Assembly: GCA_036015235.1 (NCBI GenBank)
Contig: CP107926.1
Span: 6,137,501 to 6,201,500 of the forward strand
Source: Streptomyces sp. NBC_00433
GTDB lineage: Bacteria; Actinomycetota; Actinomycetes; Streptomycetales; Streptomycetaceae
Length of the DNA: 64,000 nt
Direction of reading: 5' to 3'
The notes under the pieces were generated by a model. It worked only from the letters and a program-made list of their open reading frames with translations. It was not told the DNA's origin and did not search any database. Position numbers and translations under genes: made by a program. Positions 47,532-57,960 of this stretch are shown here, in pieces; the stretch's first letter is position 1, and every line of letters begins with the position of its first letter.

Positions 47532-48455
47532 TCACTTCACCGCGCCCGCCATCACGCCGCCCACGAACTGCCGCTGGAAGGCGAAGAAGACCGCCAGCGG
47601 GATCACCATCGACACGAAGGCGCCGGGCGCCAGGATGTCGATGTTGTTGCCGAACTGCCGCACCTGCTGCTGGAGCGCCACCGTGATGGGCTGCGAGTCG
47701 CTGTTCGCGAAGATCAGCGCCACCAGCATGTCGTTCCACACCCACAGGAACTGGAAGATGCCCAGCGACGCGATCGCCGGACCGCCCAGCGGCATCACCA
47801 CCCGCGCGAACAGCCGCAGTTCGCCCGCGCCGTCGAGGCGCGCGGCCTCCAGCAGCTCCCTGGGGATCTCCGCGAAGAAGTTCCGCAGCAGGAAGATCGC
47901 GAACGGCAGCCCGAAGGCGGTGTGGAAGAGCACCACCCCGGAGATGTCGCCGAAGATCCCGATGTCGCCGAAGAGCTTCGCCACCGGGATCAGCGCCACC
48001 TGCACCGGCACCACCAGCATCGCCACCACGGCGATGAACCACCAGTCGCGGCCGGGGAAGTCCATCCAGGCGAAGGCGTAGCCGGCCAGCGACCCGATCA
48101 CCACCACCAGCAGGGTCGTGGGAATGGTGATCAGCGCCGTGTTCACCAGCGAGTCGGTGATGGCGTGGTTGTCCAGCAGGGTGCGGTAGTTGGTCACCGT
48201 CAGCTGCGACGGCGAGGTGAAGACCTTCCACCAGCCGCTGGCGGATATGTCCGCCGGGGTGCGCAGGCTGGACAGCAGCAGGCCGAAGGTCGGCAGCAGC
48301 CAGAACAGGCCCACCACCAGCAGCACGACCCGCACCACCCCGCCGCCGGCCAGGGCCGCCAGCCGGGTGCCGAGACGGTCCTTGGGCCGTACGCCCGCAG
48401 GACGGTCCGCTGTGTCGCGGGGCATCGCCTGCCCCGCGGTCGCGTCGGCGCTCAT
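47532..48455 (-). CDS. Sugar ABC transporter permease, MalG type
   Basis: Inner-membrane permease of 307 residues with six helices. The cytoplasmic EAA loop, which docks the ATPase, is EAARLDGAGELRLFARVVMP. The N-terminal ~35 residues are a charged cytoplasmic extension. The ATG overlaps the stop of the MalF-type gene (ATGA), so both permeases are translated together. No ATPase gene is present; Streptomyces sugar importers of this family commonly borrow the shared ATPase MsiK encoded elsewhere. The sugar imported is not evident. Confidence 0.95.
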   Translation of the reverse strand: MSADATAGQAMPRDTADRPAGVRPKDRLGTRLAALAGGGVVRVVLLVVGLFWLLPTFGLLLSSLRTPADISASGWWKVFTSPSQLTVTNYRTLLDNHAITDSLVNTALITIPTTLLVVVIGSLAGYAFAWMDFPGRDWWFIAVVAMLVVPVQVALIPVAKLFGDIGIFGDISGVVLFHTAFGLPFAIFLLRNFFAEIPRELLEAARLDGAGELRLFARVVMPLGGPAIASLGIFQFLWVWNDMLVALIFANSDSQPITVALQQQVRQFGNNIDILAPGAFVSMVIPLAVFFAFQRQFVGGVMAGAVK

Positions 48456-49846
48456 CGGCGTCCCTCCCTGCGCAGCCGCCGGATGTTGAAGATCATGACC
48501 GGCAGCACCAGCAGCAGCAGGATCACACCGATCGCACTGCCGACGCCCTGGTCGTCACCGCCGCCGAACGACGACAGGTACAGCTGCAGGGCCAGCACGT
48601 TGGCATTCTGCTGCGTGTTGCCGGGCGCGATGATGTAGACGAGGTCGAAGATCTTCAGCACGTTGATCATCAGCGTGACCGTGACCACCACCAGCACCGG
48701 TGCCAGCAGCGGCACGGTGATCCGGCGGAAGACCTGCCACTCGTCGGCCCCGTCCACCCGCGCCTGCTCCATCAGCTCCCGCGGCACCCCGGCCAGGCCC
48801 GCCGCGATCAGCACCATCGCGAAACCCGCCCACATCCAGATGTAGGACGCGATGATCGACGGCGTCACCAGGCTCGGGCCGAGCCAGTTGATGCCCTCGT
48901 ACTTCCCGGAGAAATTCGACGCGGGCAGCCGCAGTCGGGCGCCGACCGCCGAGGCGGGCAGCTTGTACGTCCCGTCCTTGCCGGACTTCGCCGACGCGAC
49001 GACCTTGCCGTCCTTGACCGCCTGCACCTTCACCCCGGACAGCGCCTTCTCACCGGGGTCGATCACCCCCGGCTTCCCGGTGCCGCCGGGCCGGAAGTCC
49101 AGCCACACCGTGCCGGTCACCGAACCCGGCTGCGACGGCGCGGGCTTCGCGTCCGCCGCGCCGGAAGGCACCTTGTTCTGCGGGATGCCGATCAGCGGCA
49201 GGTCGGCGGGAGTGCCGCTGGCCGCCGCCGACTTCGACGTGAAGGAACCGCCCGCGGTCGGCGCCAGATCGCTGTTCGGCCGCGGTCTGGCCCCCGGGTA
49301 GGCGGCGTTGTCGGTGAAGGTGTCGTGCACCGCCACCACCACGGCGTTCGCCACGCCCTGCGAGGGGTCCTGCTCGTAGACCAGCCGGAAGATGATCCCG
49401 GCGGCCAGCATCGAGATCGCCATCGGCATGAAGACGATCAGCTTGAACGCCGTGCCCCAGCGCACCCTCTCGGTGAGCACCGCGAACACCAGGCCGAGCG
49501 CGGTCGCCACGGCCGGCGCGACCACCACCCAGACCACGTTGTTGCGCACCGCGGTGAGGATGCCGTGGTCGCTGAAGACCGTCCCGAAGTTCTTCAGCCC
49601 GATGAAGGCGCTGCCGTCCGCGTCGTAGAGGCTCCGCTTGACGGTGTAGACGATCGGATACGCCACCAGCGCGCCCAGCAGCACCAGCGCGGGCAGCAGG
49701 AACACCGCGGCCACCCACGGCCGGGTGCCCATCACACTGCGACGGGGACCGGATCCCTTTCCGGGACCCGGCGGGGGCGGTACGGCGGCGGCGGAACCGC
49801 CGCCTCCCGCCCCCGCGGTGGCACCAGCCACCTGTGCCGGGGCCAC
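48452..49846 (-). CDS. Sugar ABC transporter permease, MalF type, with inserted domain
   Basis: Permease of 464 residues starting at a GTG five bases after the binding-protein stop; an internal ATG 38 codons later (MGTRPWVAAVF) is an alternative. Core helices and the EAA loop EQARVDGADEWQVFRRITVP are normal. Between the third and fourth core helices lies an unusually long ~170-residue external loop (about residues 154-327). Inside it, the stretch from GTVWLDFRPGG through SGVKVQAVKDGKV to SGKDGTYKLP resembles the B-type/Ig-like repeats of SdrD or carboxypeptidase-regulatory folds. E. coli MalF also has a large P2 loop at this point that touches maltose-binding protein. A similar docking role is inferred. 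Confidence 0.93.
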   Translation of the reverse strand: MAPAQVAGATAGAGGGGSAAAVPPPPGPGKGSGPRRSVMGTRPWVAAVFLLPALVLLGALVAYPIVYTVKRSLYDADGSAFIGLKNFGTVFSDHGILTAVRNNVVWVVVAPAVATALGLVFAVLTERVRWGTAFKLIVFMPMAISMLAAGIIFRLVYEQDPSQGVANAVVVAVHDTFTDNAAYPGARPRPNSDLAPTAGGSFTSKSAAASGTPADLPLIGIPQNKVPSGAADAKPAPSQPGSVTGTVWLDFRPGGTGKPGVIDPGEKALSGVKVQAVKDGKVVASAKSGKDGTYKLPASAVGARLRLPASNFSGKYEGINWLGPSLVTPSIIASYIWMWAGFAMVLIAAGLAGVPRELMEQARVDGADEWQVFRRITVPLLAPVLVVVTVTLMINVLKIFDLVYIIAPGNTQQNANVLALQLYLSSFGGGDDQGVGSAIGVILLLLVLPVMIFNIRRLRREGRR

Positions 49847-49851
49847 GTGCC

Positions 49852-51276
49852 TCAGCCCCCGTACGCCTTGGTGGCGTCCGCCTCCAGCTTGGCCTGCGCA
49901 CCCGCCACGTCGGACGGCTTGGCGAGGAAGTCCTGGAGGTCCTTCCACTCGCCCTCGCCCTTCGTGCCGCCGAAGGCCGCCGGCGCCTGGTCCGACATGT
50001 CGAACCGGAAGTCGTCACCCGCGGCGATCAGCGACTGGGCGATGTTGCGCTGCACGTCGTCCGGATACGCCGCCATGTCCAGCGACTTGTTCGGCGAGAG
50101 GTAACCGCCGCCCTGGGCCCAGATCTTGGCGGCGTCCGTCGACGCGATGAAGGTCAGCAGCGCCTGCGCGCCGGGGCCGTCCTTGAGCGCCACCCCCACG
50201 TCACCGCCGCTGACCACCGGCGCTTTGCCCGTACCCACGGCGGGGAAGGCGAACTCCTTGGCGTCCGTGCCGACCTTCGCCTTGGTGTTGGCCGAGATGA
50301 AGGCCGAGACGAAATCGCCCTCGTAGACCATCGCGGCGGCCGGCGGATTGCCGGTGAAGGTCTGCGTCACCGACTTCGGGAAGTCCGTGGCCAGGGCGCC
50401 CTTGGCGCCGCCCGCGATCAGGTCCTTGGCGCCGAACAGCTGGCCCAGCGTGGTCAGCGCGTCCTTCACCGACGGGTCGGTCCACTTGATCTTGTGCGCG
50501 GCCAACTGGTCGTACTTCTCCGGACCGGCCTGCGAGAGGTAGATGTTCTCGAACCAGTCGGTCAGGGTCCAGCCGTCCGCACCGCCGATCGACACCGGGG
50601 GAGTGCCCGACTCGAAGACGGTCTCCGCGGTCTTCAGGAAGTCCGCCCAGGTCTTCGGCTCCGTCGCGCCCGCGTTGCTGAAGGCCGCCGCGTTGTACCA
50701 GATCAGCGACTTGTTGGAGACCTTGGCGTAGACGCCGTACTGCTTGCCCTTCCACGCGCCGAGCTTCTGCCAGCCCGGGGAGAAGTTCTTTCCCAACTGG
50801 GCCTGCGCCTCCGGGCCCAGCGGCTTGAGCCAGCCCTTGTCGGCGAACTGGTGCAGCACGCCGTTCTGCGCGAGGAAGGCCACGTCGGGCGGGGCGCCGC
50901 CCTGGATCTTCGTCCCCAGGAAGGTCGACTGGCTGTCGCCCGTCGGCACGAACGTGGTCTTCGCGCCGGTGCGCTTGTCGAACTCGTCGAGCACCTTCTG
51001 GAAGTTCTTCTGCTCGGGCCCCGTCCACACCGCGGCCACTTCCAGCTTCTGGCCGTGCAGGTCGGGCAGTTGCAGGGCGTCACCGCTGCTGGGCGCCGCC
51101 GCCGACGTCGTCGGCGTGTCGCTCTTCTTGCCCCCGTCGTCGCTGCCACCGCCGCCGCAGGCCGCGGCGCCCAGCGCCAGGGCCGACGCCGATACGACGG
51201 CGAGCGCTATGCGCGTAGTCCGGCGTGAGGCGCTGCCGCTCGGGGCGATCCGCGTCTTACCCTTTAACCTGTGCAT
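49852..51276 (-). CDS. Sugar ABC transporter substrate-binding lipoprotein
   Basis: Lipoprotein of 474 residues, family 1 extracellular solute-binding protein. The signal peptide ends at ALALGAAAC with Cys40 as lipidated residue, then a Gly/Asp/Ser-rich tether. The mature domain shows VAAVWTGPEQKNFQKVLDEF, PPDVAFLAQNGVL and MVYEGDFVSAF, typical of carbohydrate binders. The ATG at 51276 has GAGGGGAAG six bases upstream; a GTG in-frame upstream at 51348 is rejected because the signal peptide begins later. It heads the operon with the two permeases and has a good promoter 30-59 bases upstream. Confidence 0.95.
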   Translation of the reverse strand: MHRLKGKTRIAPSGSASRRTTRIALAVVSASALALGAAACGGGGSDDGGKKSDTPTTSAAAPSSGDALQLPDLHGQKLEVAAVWTGPEQKNFQKVLDEFDKRTGAKTTFVPTGDSQSTFLGTKIQGGAPPDVAFLAQNGVLHQFADKGWLKPLGPEAQAQLGKNFSPGWQKLGAWKGKQYGVYAKVSNKSLIWYNAAAFSNAGATEPKTWADFLKTAETVFESGTPPVSIGGADGWTLTDWFENIYLSQAGPEKYDQLAAHKIKWTDPSVKDALTTLGQLFGAKDLIAGGAKGALATDFPKSVTQTFTGNPPAAAMVYEGDFVSAFISANTKAKVGTDAKEFAFPAVGTGKAPVVSGGDVGVALKDGPGAQALLTFIASTDAAKIWAQGGGYLSPNKSLDMAAYPDDVQRNIAQSLIAAGDDFRFDMSDQAPAAFGGTKGEGEWKDLQDFLAKPSDVAGAQAKLEADATKAYGG

Positions 51277-51305
51277 CTGGCTTCCCCTCAGTCCCGTGGC
51301 GTCCT

Positions 51306-51335
51306 GTCCTACGCCCGGTGAACTCCCCCCGGCAA
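51306..51335 (-). promoter_or_regulatory. Promoter of the ABC operon
   Basis: On the minus strand TTGCCG (51335-51330) and TAGGAC (51311-51306) are separated by 18 bases, a good match to a Streptomyces HrdB-type promoter. Transcription would start near 51299, giving a leader of about 23 bases that contains the Shine-Dalgarno GAGGGGAAG. Confidence 0.6.
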
Positions 51336-51503
51336 GAGCCGATACCACCCACCGCCCGCAATGTGACCACGCCGTGATCTTGGCTCAAACCTGGGGGTGC
51401 CCCCTTGCCCCTGCCCCTTCCCCGGCGCTCCGGGACCTTCCCCCGGGTGGGCGGCCTGTCTCGCAGTTCTCCCCCAGAGCTTCGCCCGGGGGTACCCTCA
51501 CGA

Positions 51504-52023
51504 GCCCCTGGGCGGGTGCCACTCCCTGCGGGGTGCTGTTACGGACTCCACAGTTGCGCTGTGTGGGTGGCTTGGCGCTCCGTTCTCCCCCAGCGCTTCG
51601 CCTGGGGGTACCCCCACGCGCCCCTTTTGGCCTGCGTCCTCCGCCGGCCGGCGTTCGCCCCTGCCGAGGGCCCTCTGCGCAGGGGGGCACGCGTTTTTCA
51701 GGGGCGCGGGGAACTGCGCGCCCCGCCGACAAGGCGGGAAGGAAAGGCAACGCCACAGCAAGTGGCACCCCCCAGGGGCGCGTGGGGGTACTCCCACGCG
51801 AAGCGCTGGGGGAGAACGGAGCGCCAAGCCCCCACGGAGCGCAACCGTGGAGTCCGTAACAGCACCCCGCAGGGAGTGGCGGGGAACTGCGCGCCCCGCC
51901 GACAAGGCGGGAAGGAAAGGCAACGCCACAGCAAGTGGCACCCCCCAGGGGCGCGTGGGGGTACCCCCACCCGGGGGAAGGTCCGGGAACAGGGGGCGGG
52001 GGCGCCCCCGGCGGGGGTGCGGG
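51504..52023. repeat. Repeat-rich non-coding region
   Basis: No gene is supported between the ABC operon promoter and 52024; apparent reading frames are repeats. A ~107-base inverted repeat (51518-51625 against 51774-51880, about 90% identical by eye) flanks a 150-base centre. A perfect 86-base direct repeat lies at 51706-51791 and 51879-51964. The unit contains GGGGCGCGGGGAACTGCGCG, a motif I recognise as widely scattered in Streptomyces intergenic DNA. A related fragment lies at 26.1 kb. Confidence 0.8.
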
Positions 52024-55000
52024 TCAGGCAGACGTGGCCTCGGCCTCGGCGGCACGCTGAAGCGCACTGGCGAGGAGTGCGAGATCGGTCGGCCCGTTCC
52101 CCAGCTCACGGACCTGGCGCCGGGCCGGCGGATCCCCCATCCGCTCCCACTCGAGCCCCACAACCGTCGGCCGCAAGGTCGCCGTGCGCGGGATGCGCCC
52201 GCTGACCCGCCCGGCCTGAAAGGCCGTCACCGCCCCGCCGGGCCGCCGGAGATACCCGCGGCCCGGGACGCTCTCGTCGAGCCCGGCCGGGTCCTCGACA
52301 TTCACCAGCAGCGCCGCTGACTCCGTGTCGGGCATCCGCAGCGCGACCCGCAGCGGTGCCCGCTCGTCCGCGTCGGTGCCCGCCGTGCGCTCGGGGCGGC
52401 CGGTGGCGGTGACGAGGTGGACGCCGAGGCGCTCGCCGTCCCGGGCGACCGACTCGATCGCCCGGACGACGCTGCCGGCCGCGGGCCTCCCGGAGGCGCC
52501 GAGCGCGGGGGCCACGAGCGCGTCGAAGTCGTCGACGAGCACGACGAGCCGCGGCAGCGCGGGCACGTCCTGGGGCGAGGCCCCCGGCGGGCGCCCGCCG
52601 GGGTGCGGCACGGTCGCGGCGACGAGCCGCTCGGCATGCCACGCGGCGAAGGCCTGCCCGCCGAGCACTCCCTCGCGCCGCTTCAGCTCCGCGCTGAGCG
52701 CCTGCGCGAACTCCCGCATCCGGACGGGGTCGGCGGCCACCAGGTGCGCGCTGACGTGGGGCAGGTCGGCGCAGCCGCCGAGCCCTTCGCCGCGGTCCTG
52801 CCCGGCGCCGTCGACCAGGATCAGCGCGAGCCTCTCCGGCCGCTCGGCGGCGGCCAGTGCCGCGGCGAAGGACCGCAGCAGCTCGGTCTTGCCCGCGCCA
52901 GGGGCCCCGCCGACGATCAGGTGCGGCCCCTCGGCCACGAGGTCCACCGCGACCCGGCCGCCGGGTCCCGCGCCCGCCCCGAGCACGGCGACCCCGGACG
53001 GCGCCGCGGCGGGCGCGGCGGCCCAGCGGGCGGCGATCTTCGCGGGCGTGGCCAGCGCGAGGTCCAGCTCGTCGAGCAGCCGTACGGAGGCGGGCAGCGC
53101 GTGCCGCGACAGGGCGCCCGGCGCGTCCGCGTCGGCTTCGCGCAACGGGGCCAGCGCCCGCGCGAAATGCTCGGCCCAGGCGGCGGACACCGCGTCGAGC
53201 ACGATCTCGTCGGCGCCGCCGGAGCCCGCGGGCTCCCCGGCGGGCTCGACCCGCAGCATCGTCGCGACGTCACCCGACAGGCGGGCGACGACCCCGTCGT
53301 CCACGGCGGGCCGCTCGCCCGGCTCGGCCAGGCACAGCACATGGATGCCGACTGCGGGACCGGCCGCCGCGATCCGCGCGACGGTCTCGCGCAGCGCCGC
53401 GGACCCGGGGTCGCCGTCGACCACCAGCAGCGAATACGGCCCCGGCTGCCCGGCGCCCGCCGGGCCCTCCTCGATCCTGCGCACCAGCTCCGCGGTGCGC
53501 GCCTGCGCCTGGTCGCGGTCGAAGGCGAGCAGCAGCCGGCAGTCCTGGCCGCGGGACGGGCGCAGATGCGGCAGCCAGTTCAGCCAGGACCACTCCTCGG
53601 CCCGCTGGTCGGCGGGCCTGGCACGGTCCGCGCTGACCAGCACGACCTCAAGGGCGGTGGGGGAGTGCAGCGCGCACAGCTGGGCGAGCACCGCGCGGGC
53701 GAGGCCGGCCAGCCGCGGCCGCGGCCCGGCCAAGGTCAGCGCGGAGGTGCGCGGCTCGCGCAGGTCCACGGTGAAGGGCACTCCGCCCAGCCGCCGGTTC
53801 CCGTACTCCGACGGCAGGTCGGCGGTGCCGAGCCGTACGGTCAGCGCGTCCGGGTGCCCGGGGGTGCGCTCCCACAGCCGCCTGCCGGGGCCCAGCGCCG
53901 TGAGCAGCACGGCCGCCGGGTCGGGCCACCGCTCCCGCAGCGCCTCCGCCTCACCCCCGGCGTACGCCTCCTCCTCGCCCCGCCCCGTCCCGCCGAGCCG
54001 CCGCCTGGCCCAGGCCCCTATCGACCCGACGACCCCGCTGCGCCCCCCGGGACCTGCACCGGGCCGCCGCGCCTGACCGGTGTCCCGCCGCACACCCGTG
54101 CCGGGGCTGTCCTGCGCGGTGCTCCTGCTCCCGCTGCTGCCGCCGCGCCCGCCGGGGCCGTCGCCCTGGTGCCCGGGGGTGCCGAGCGCGTCCGGCGCGG
54201 TGGTCTCCGGGCTCCCGCCCGGGTGCCCGAGGGCGCCGGAGGCGTCGTCCCGGGATGCCGGGCCGCCGGTGCGGCCCCCGGTCGCGCCGCCCTGGCGCCC
54301 GCTTTCCGCGCCGGGCGCGAACGGCGCGGTATCCGGGTGACCGGCCGCGCCGGAGAGGCCGGGGCCGCCGGGCCCGTCCACGGCGTCCGCCAGGTGCCCG
54401 CCGCGGGCGGCGGACCCGCTGCGGCCCGCCGCCGCACGGTCCTCGCGGGTCGGGCCGTCCGCGTCCCTGCCGTCCTGCGGGTGCCCCGCGGGCGAGCCGT
54501 CCGCCGCGCCGTCCCGGGGTGCCGGGACCGGCGGGGAGGCGGGCGCGGGCCAGGGGGCGTCCCGGAGGGAGACGCGGAGGTGCCCGTCGGTGTCGGGGGT
54601 GGCCGGGAGCGGGGGCGGGGCGGGGGAGCCCGCCGGGTCGAGGCGGAGCGTGGACTCGCCCAGGTGCAGCAGTGCGCCCGGGGGCAGCGGCACCGGCTGC
54701 GGGCCGACAGCGCGCCCGCTCAGCGTCGTACCGTTCGTGGAGCCCAGGTCGGCGACGGTGAGGCCGCCGTCCGGGCCGAAGGCCACCTCGCAGTGCAGCC
54801 GGGAGACGTCCGGGTCGTCCAGCGGCACATCCGCGTCGGCCGACCGCCCGATCGTGGCCCGGCCGCCGGGCAGCAGGTGGACGCCGCCGGCGTCGGGCCC
54901 GCCGACCACCAGCAGCCTGGCGACGTCGGCGGACGGGCGGCCGTATTCCCCGAAGCTGCCGTACTGCCCGTGGTCGTGCGGCTCGCCAGGGCGCCCCGTG

Positions 55001-55260
55001 GACGCGTGCAGCGACAGGACGGCGCCGTCGACCAGCGGCGGCACCCCGAGGACGGCGGTGGGCGGCACGCGGTCCTGGCCGACGTAGAGCGCCACCGAGG
55101 ACCCGGCGGAGCGGCCCGGCTGCCCGGACCCCGCGGCCGAGGCGAGCGCGCCGGCCACCGAGCCGAGCACGGTGCCCGGGGGCGCGGTGACGAGCACGTC
55201 GCTGCCGCCGCGTGCGGCCCGGCCGCTGCGCGGCCCGAGGACGGTCAGCCGGATCTGCAT
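52024..55260 (-). CDS. FHA-domain FtsK/EccC-like ATPase
   Basis: Protein of 1078 residues. An N-terminal ~90-residue beta-rich region precedes an FHA domain (about 125-185: GGRATIGRSADADVP, VSRLHCEV, DLGSTNGT), which binds phosphothreonine. A ~300-residue Gly/Pro/Asp-rich linker follows. The C-terminal half resembles type VII secretion EccC/EssC ATPases: a first, degenerate ATPase-like region (TVRLGTADLPSEY, LCALHSPTALEVVLVS) and then an intact FtsK/SpoIIIE module. That module has Walker A GGAPGAGKTELL near 780 and Walker B LVVLVDDFDALV. The ATG at 55260 was chosen where homology begins. No WXG100 or other secretion gene is adjacent. It is divergent from two Ser/Thr kinases, which could phosphorylate its partners. 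Confidence 0.88.
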   Translation of the reverse strand: MQIRLTVLGPRSGRAARGGSDVLVTAPPGTVLGSVAGALASAAGSGQPGRSAGSSVALYVGQDRVPPTAVLGVPPLVDGAVLSLHASTGRPGEPHDHGQYGSFGEYGRPSADVARLLVVGGPDAGGVHLLPGGRATIGRSADADVPLDDPDVSRLHCEVAFGPDGGLTVADLGSTNGTTLSGRAVGPQPVPLPPGALLHLGESTLRLDPAGSPAPPPLPATPDTDGHLRVSLRDAPWPAPASPPVPAPRDGAADGSPAGHPQDGRDADGPTREDRAAAGRSGSAARGGHLADAVDGPGGPGLSGAAGHPDTAPFAPGAESGRQGGATGGRTGGPASRDDASGALGHPGGSPETTAPDALGTPGHQGDGPGGRGGSSGSRSTAQDSPGTGVRRDTGQARRPGAGPGGRSGVVGSIGAWARRRLGGTGRGEEEAYAGGEAEALRERWPDPAAVLLTALGPGRRLWERTPGHPDALTVRLGTADLPSEYGNRRLGGVPFTVDLREPRTSALTLAGPRPRLAGLARAVLAQLCALHSPTALEVVLVSADRARPADQRAEEWSWLNWLPHLRPSRGQDCRLLLAFDRDQAQARTAELVRRIEEGPAGAGQPGPYSLLVVDGDPGSAALRETVARIAAAGPAVGIHVLCLAEPGERPAVDDGVVARLSGDVATMLRVEPAGEPAGSGGADEIVLDAVSAAWAEHFARALAPLREADADAPGALSRHALPASVRLLDELDLALATPAKIAARWAAAPAAAPSGVAVLGAGAGPGGRVAVDLVAEGPHLIVGGAPGAGKTELLRSFAAALAAAERPERLALILVDGAGQDRGEGLGGCADLPHVSAHLVAADPVRMREFAQALSAELKRREGVLGGQAFAAWHAERLVAATVPHPGGRPPGASPQDVPALPRLVVLVDDFDALVAPALGASGRPAAGSVVRAIESVARDGERLGVHLVTATGRPERTAGTDADERAPLRVALRMPDTESAALLVNVEDPAGLDESVPGRGYLRRPGGAVTAFQAGRVSGRIPRTATLRPTVVGLEWERMGDPPARRQVRELGNGPTDLALLASALQRAAEAEATSA

Positions 55261-55830
55261 CTCGTCCGCGGTCCCTTCTGCCCGGGCGCGCGGCGGAAGA
55301 CCCCTCCCGGACCGCGCACGAGCGCGTTGACACTGAACACCTACGACAGCTGGCGACACACTTGGCGAACACCCGCGCCCGCCTGCCGGACCGGACAGCG
55401 TCCGGCGGCGCGCGGCCGCGACCGGCAGGGCCGCCCCCGCTGCCCCCACCGGACCGTACGGGTGCATCCTCCCACCCGCCACCGACATCCTGACGCCGGT
55501 ACCACCTCCGGTGATCTTGTCCTACCGCGGACCGGGCCGCTCACCATCGGCGGCACGGCGGGAAGTGACCGGATCCGGCCGTTTCGCGGCAGAACCTGAT
55601 CTCTGTCGGAGCCGTGTCGCCGCCGCCTCCCGGCCGTCTTCCGCCTGCCGCGTACCGCAAACCGGCGCAAGCCGATCCGCCGCCGACCGCGCAACCGCGG
55701 ACCGCCGTGCGGCGTCCTACCCGGGAATCCCGGCGGCGCCACCAGGCCACGGTTTGCCGCGCGGCACTACGCTTGGCCGGAATCGGGGCACCGGAAGGGC
55801 CCGGTCACTACGGAGCAGGGAGCGCATGAC
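55261..55830. other. 570-base divergent intergenic region
   Basis: The gap between the FHA ATPase (minus) and the first kinase (plus) contains no supported gene. GC-rich frames exist on both strands but none resembles a protein. It must hold divergent promoters, yet no convincing -35/-10 pair was found; TACGCT at 55768-55773 is a lone -10-like hexamer on the plus strand. Confidence 0.6.
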
Positions 55831-57705
<1,875 letters not shown>

Positions 57706-57730
57706 CCCCGTTTCGTCGCCCCGCCCGACA

Positions 57731-57767
57731 CTCCGCCCGTACGCAGCCGGTCCGCGTACGGGCGGAG
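57731..57767 (+). terminator. Terminator after first kinase
   Basis: A perfect 14-base stem (57731-57744 with 57754-57767) with a 9-base loop lies 25 bases after the stop. It separates the two kinase genes, which suggests the second has its own promoter in the remaining ~190 bases. Confidence 0.65.
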
Positions 57768-57960
57768 CGCCGTCGTACGCCCCTTCCGACGCGTGTTCCG
57801 ACGCCCACCTTGGGGATTTGTCGACTTCCGAAGGGTGATTTCTCGTGCGGAACGCCCACTCACCGCCCTCGCGTACCCCGAACGGCCGCTGTTCCGCGTA
57901 GCTTTGTCGGCAACGCTTGGTCGCCCACGCGACGGACCGCCGGAGGAGTCGGAGCAAGTC

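Noticed and set aside
51361..52023. Open frames of up to ~370 codons over the repeat region
   Set aside because: They follow the repeats in several frames at once, and none has a recognisable domain or ribosome site.
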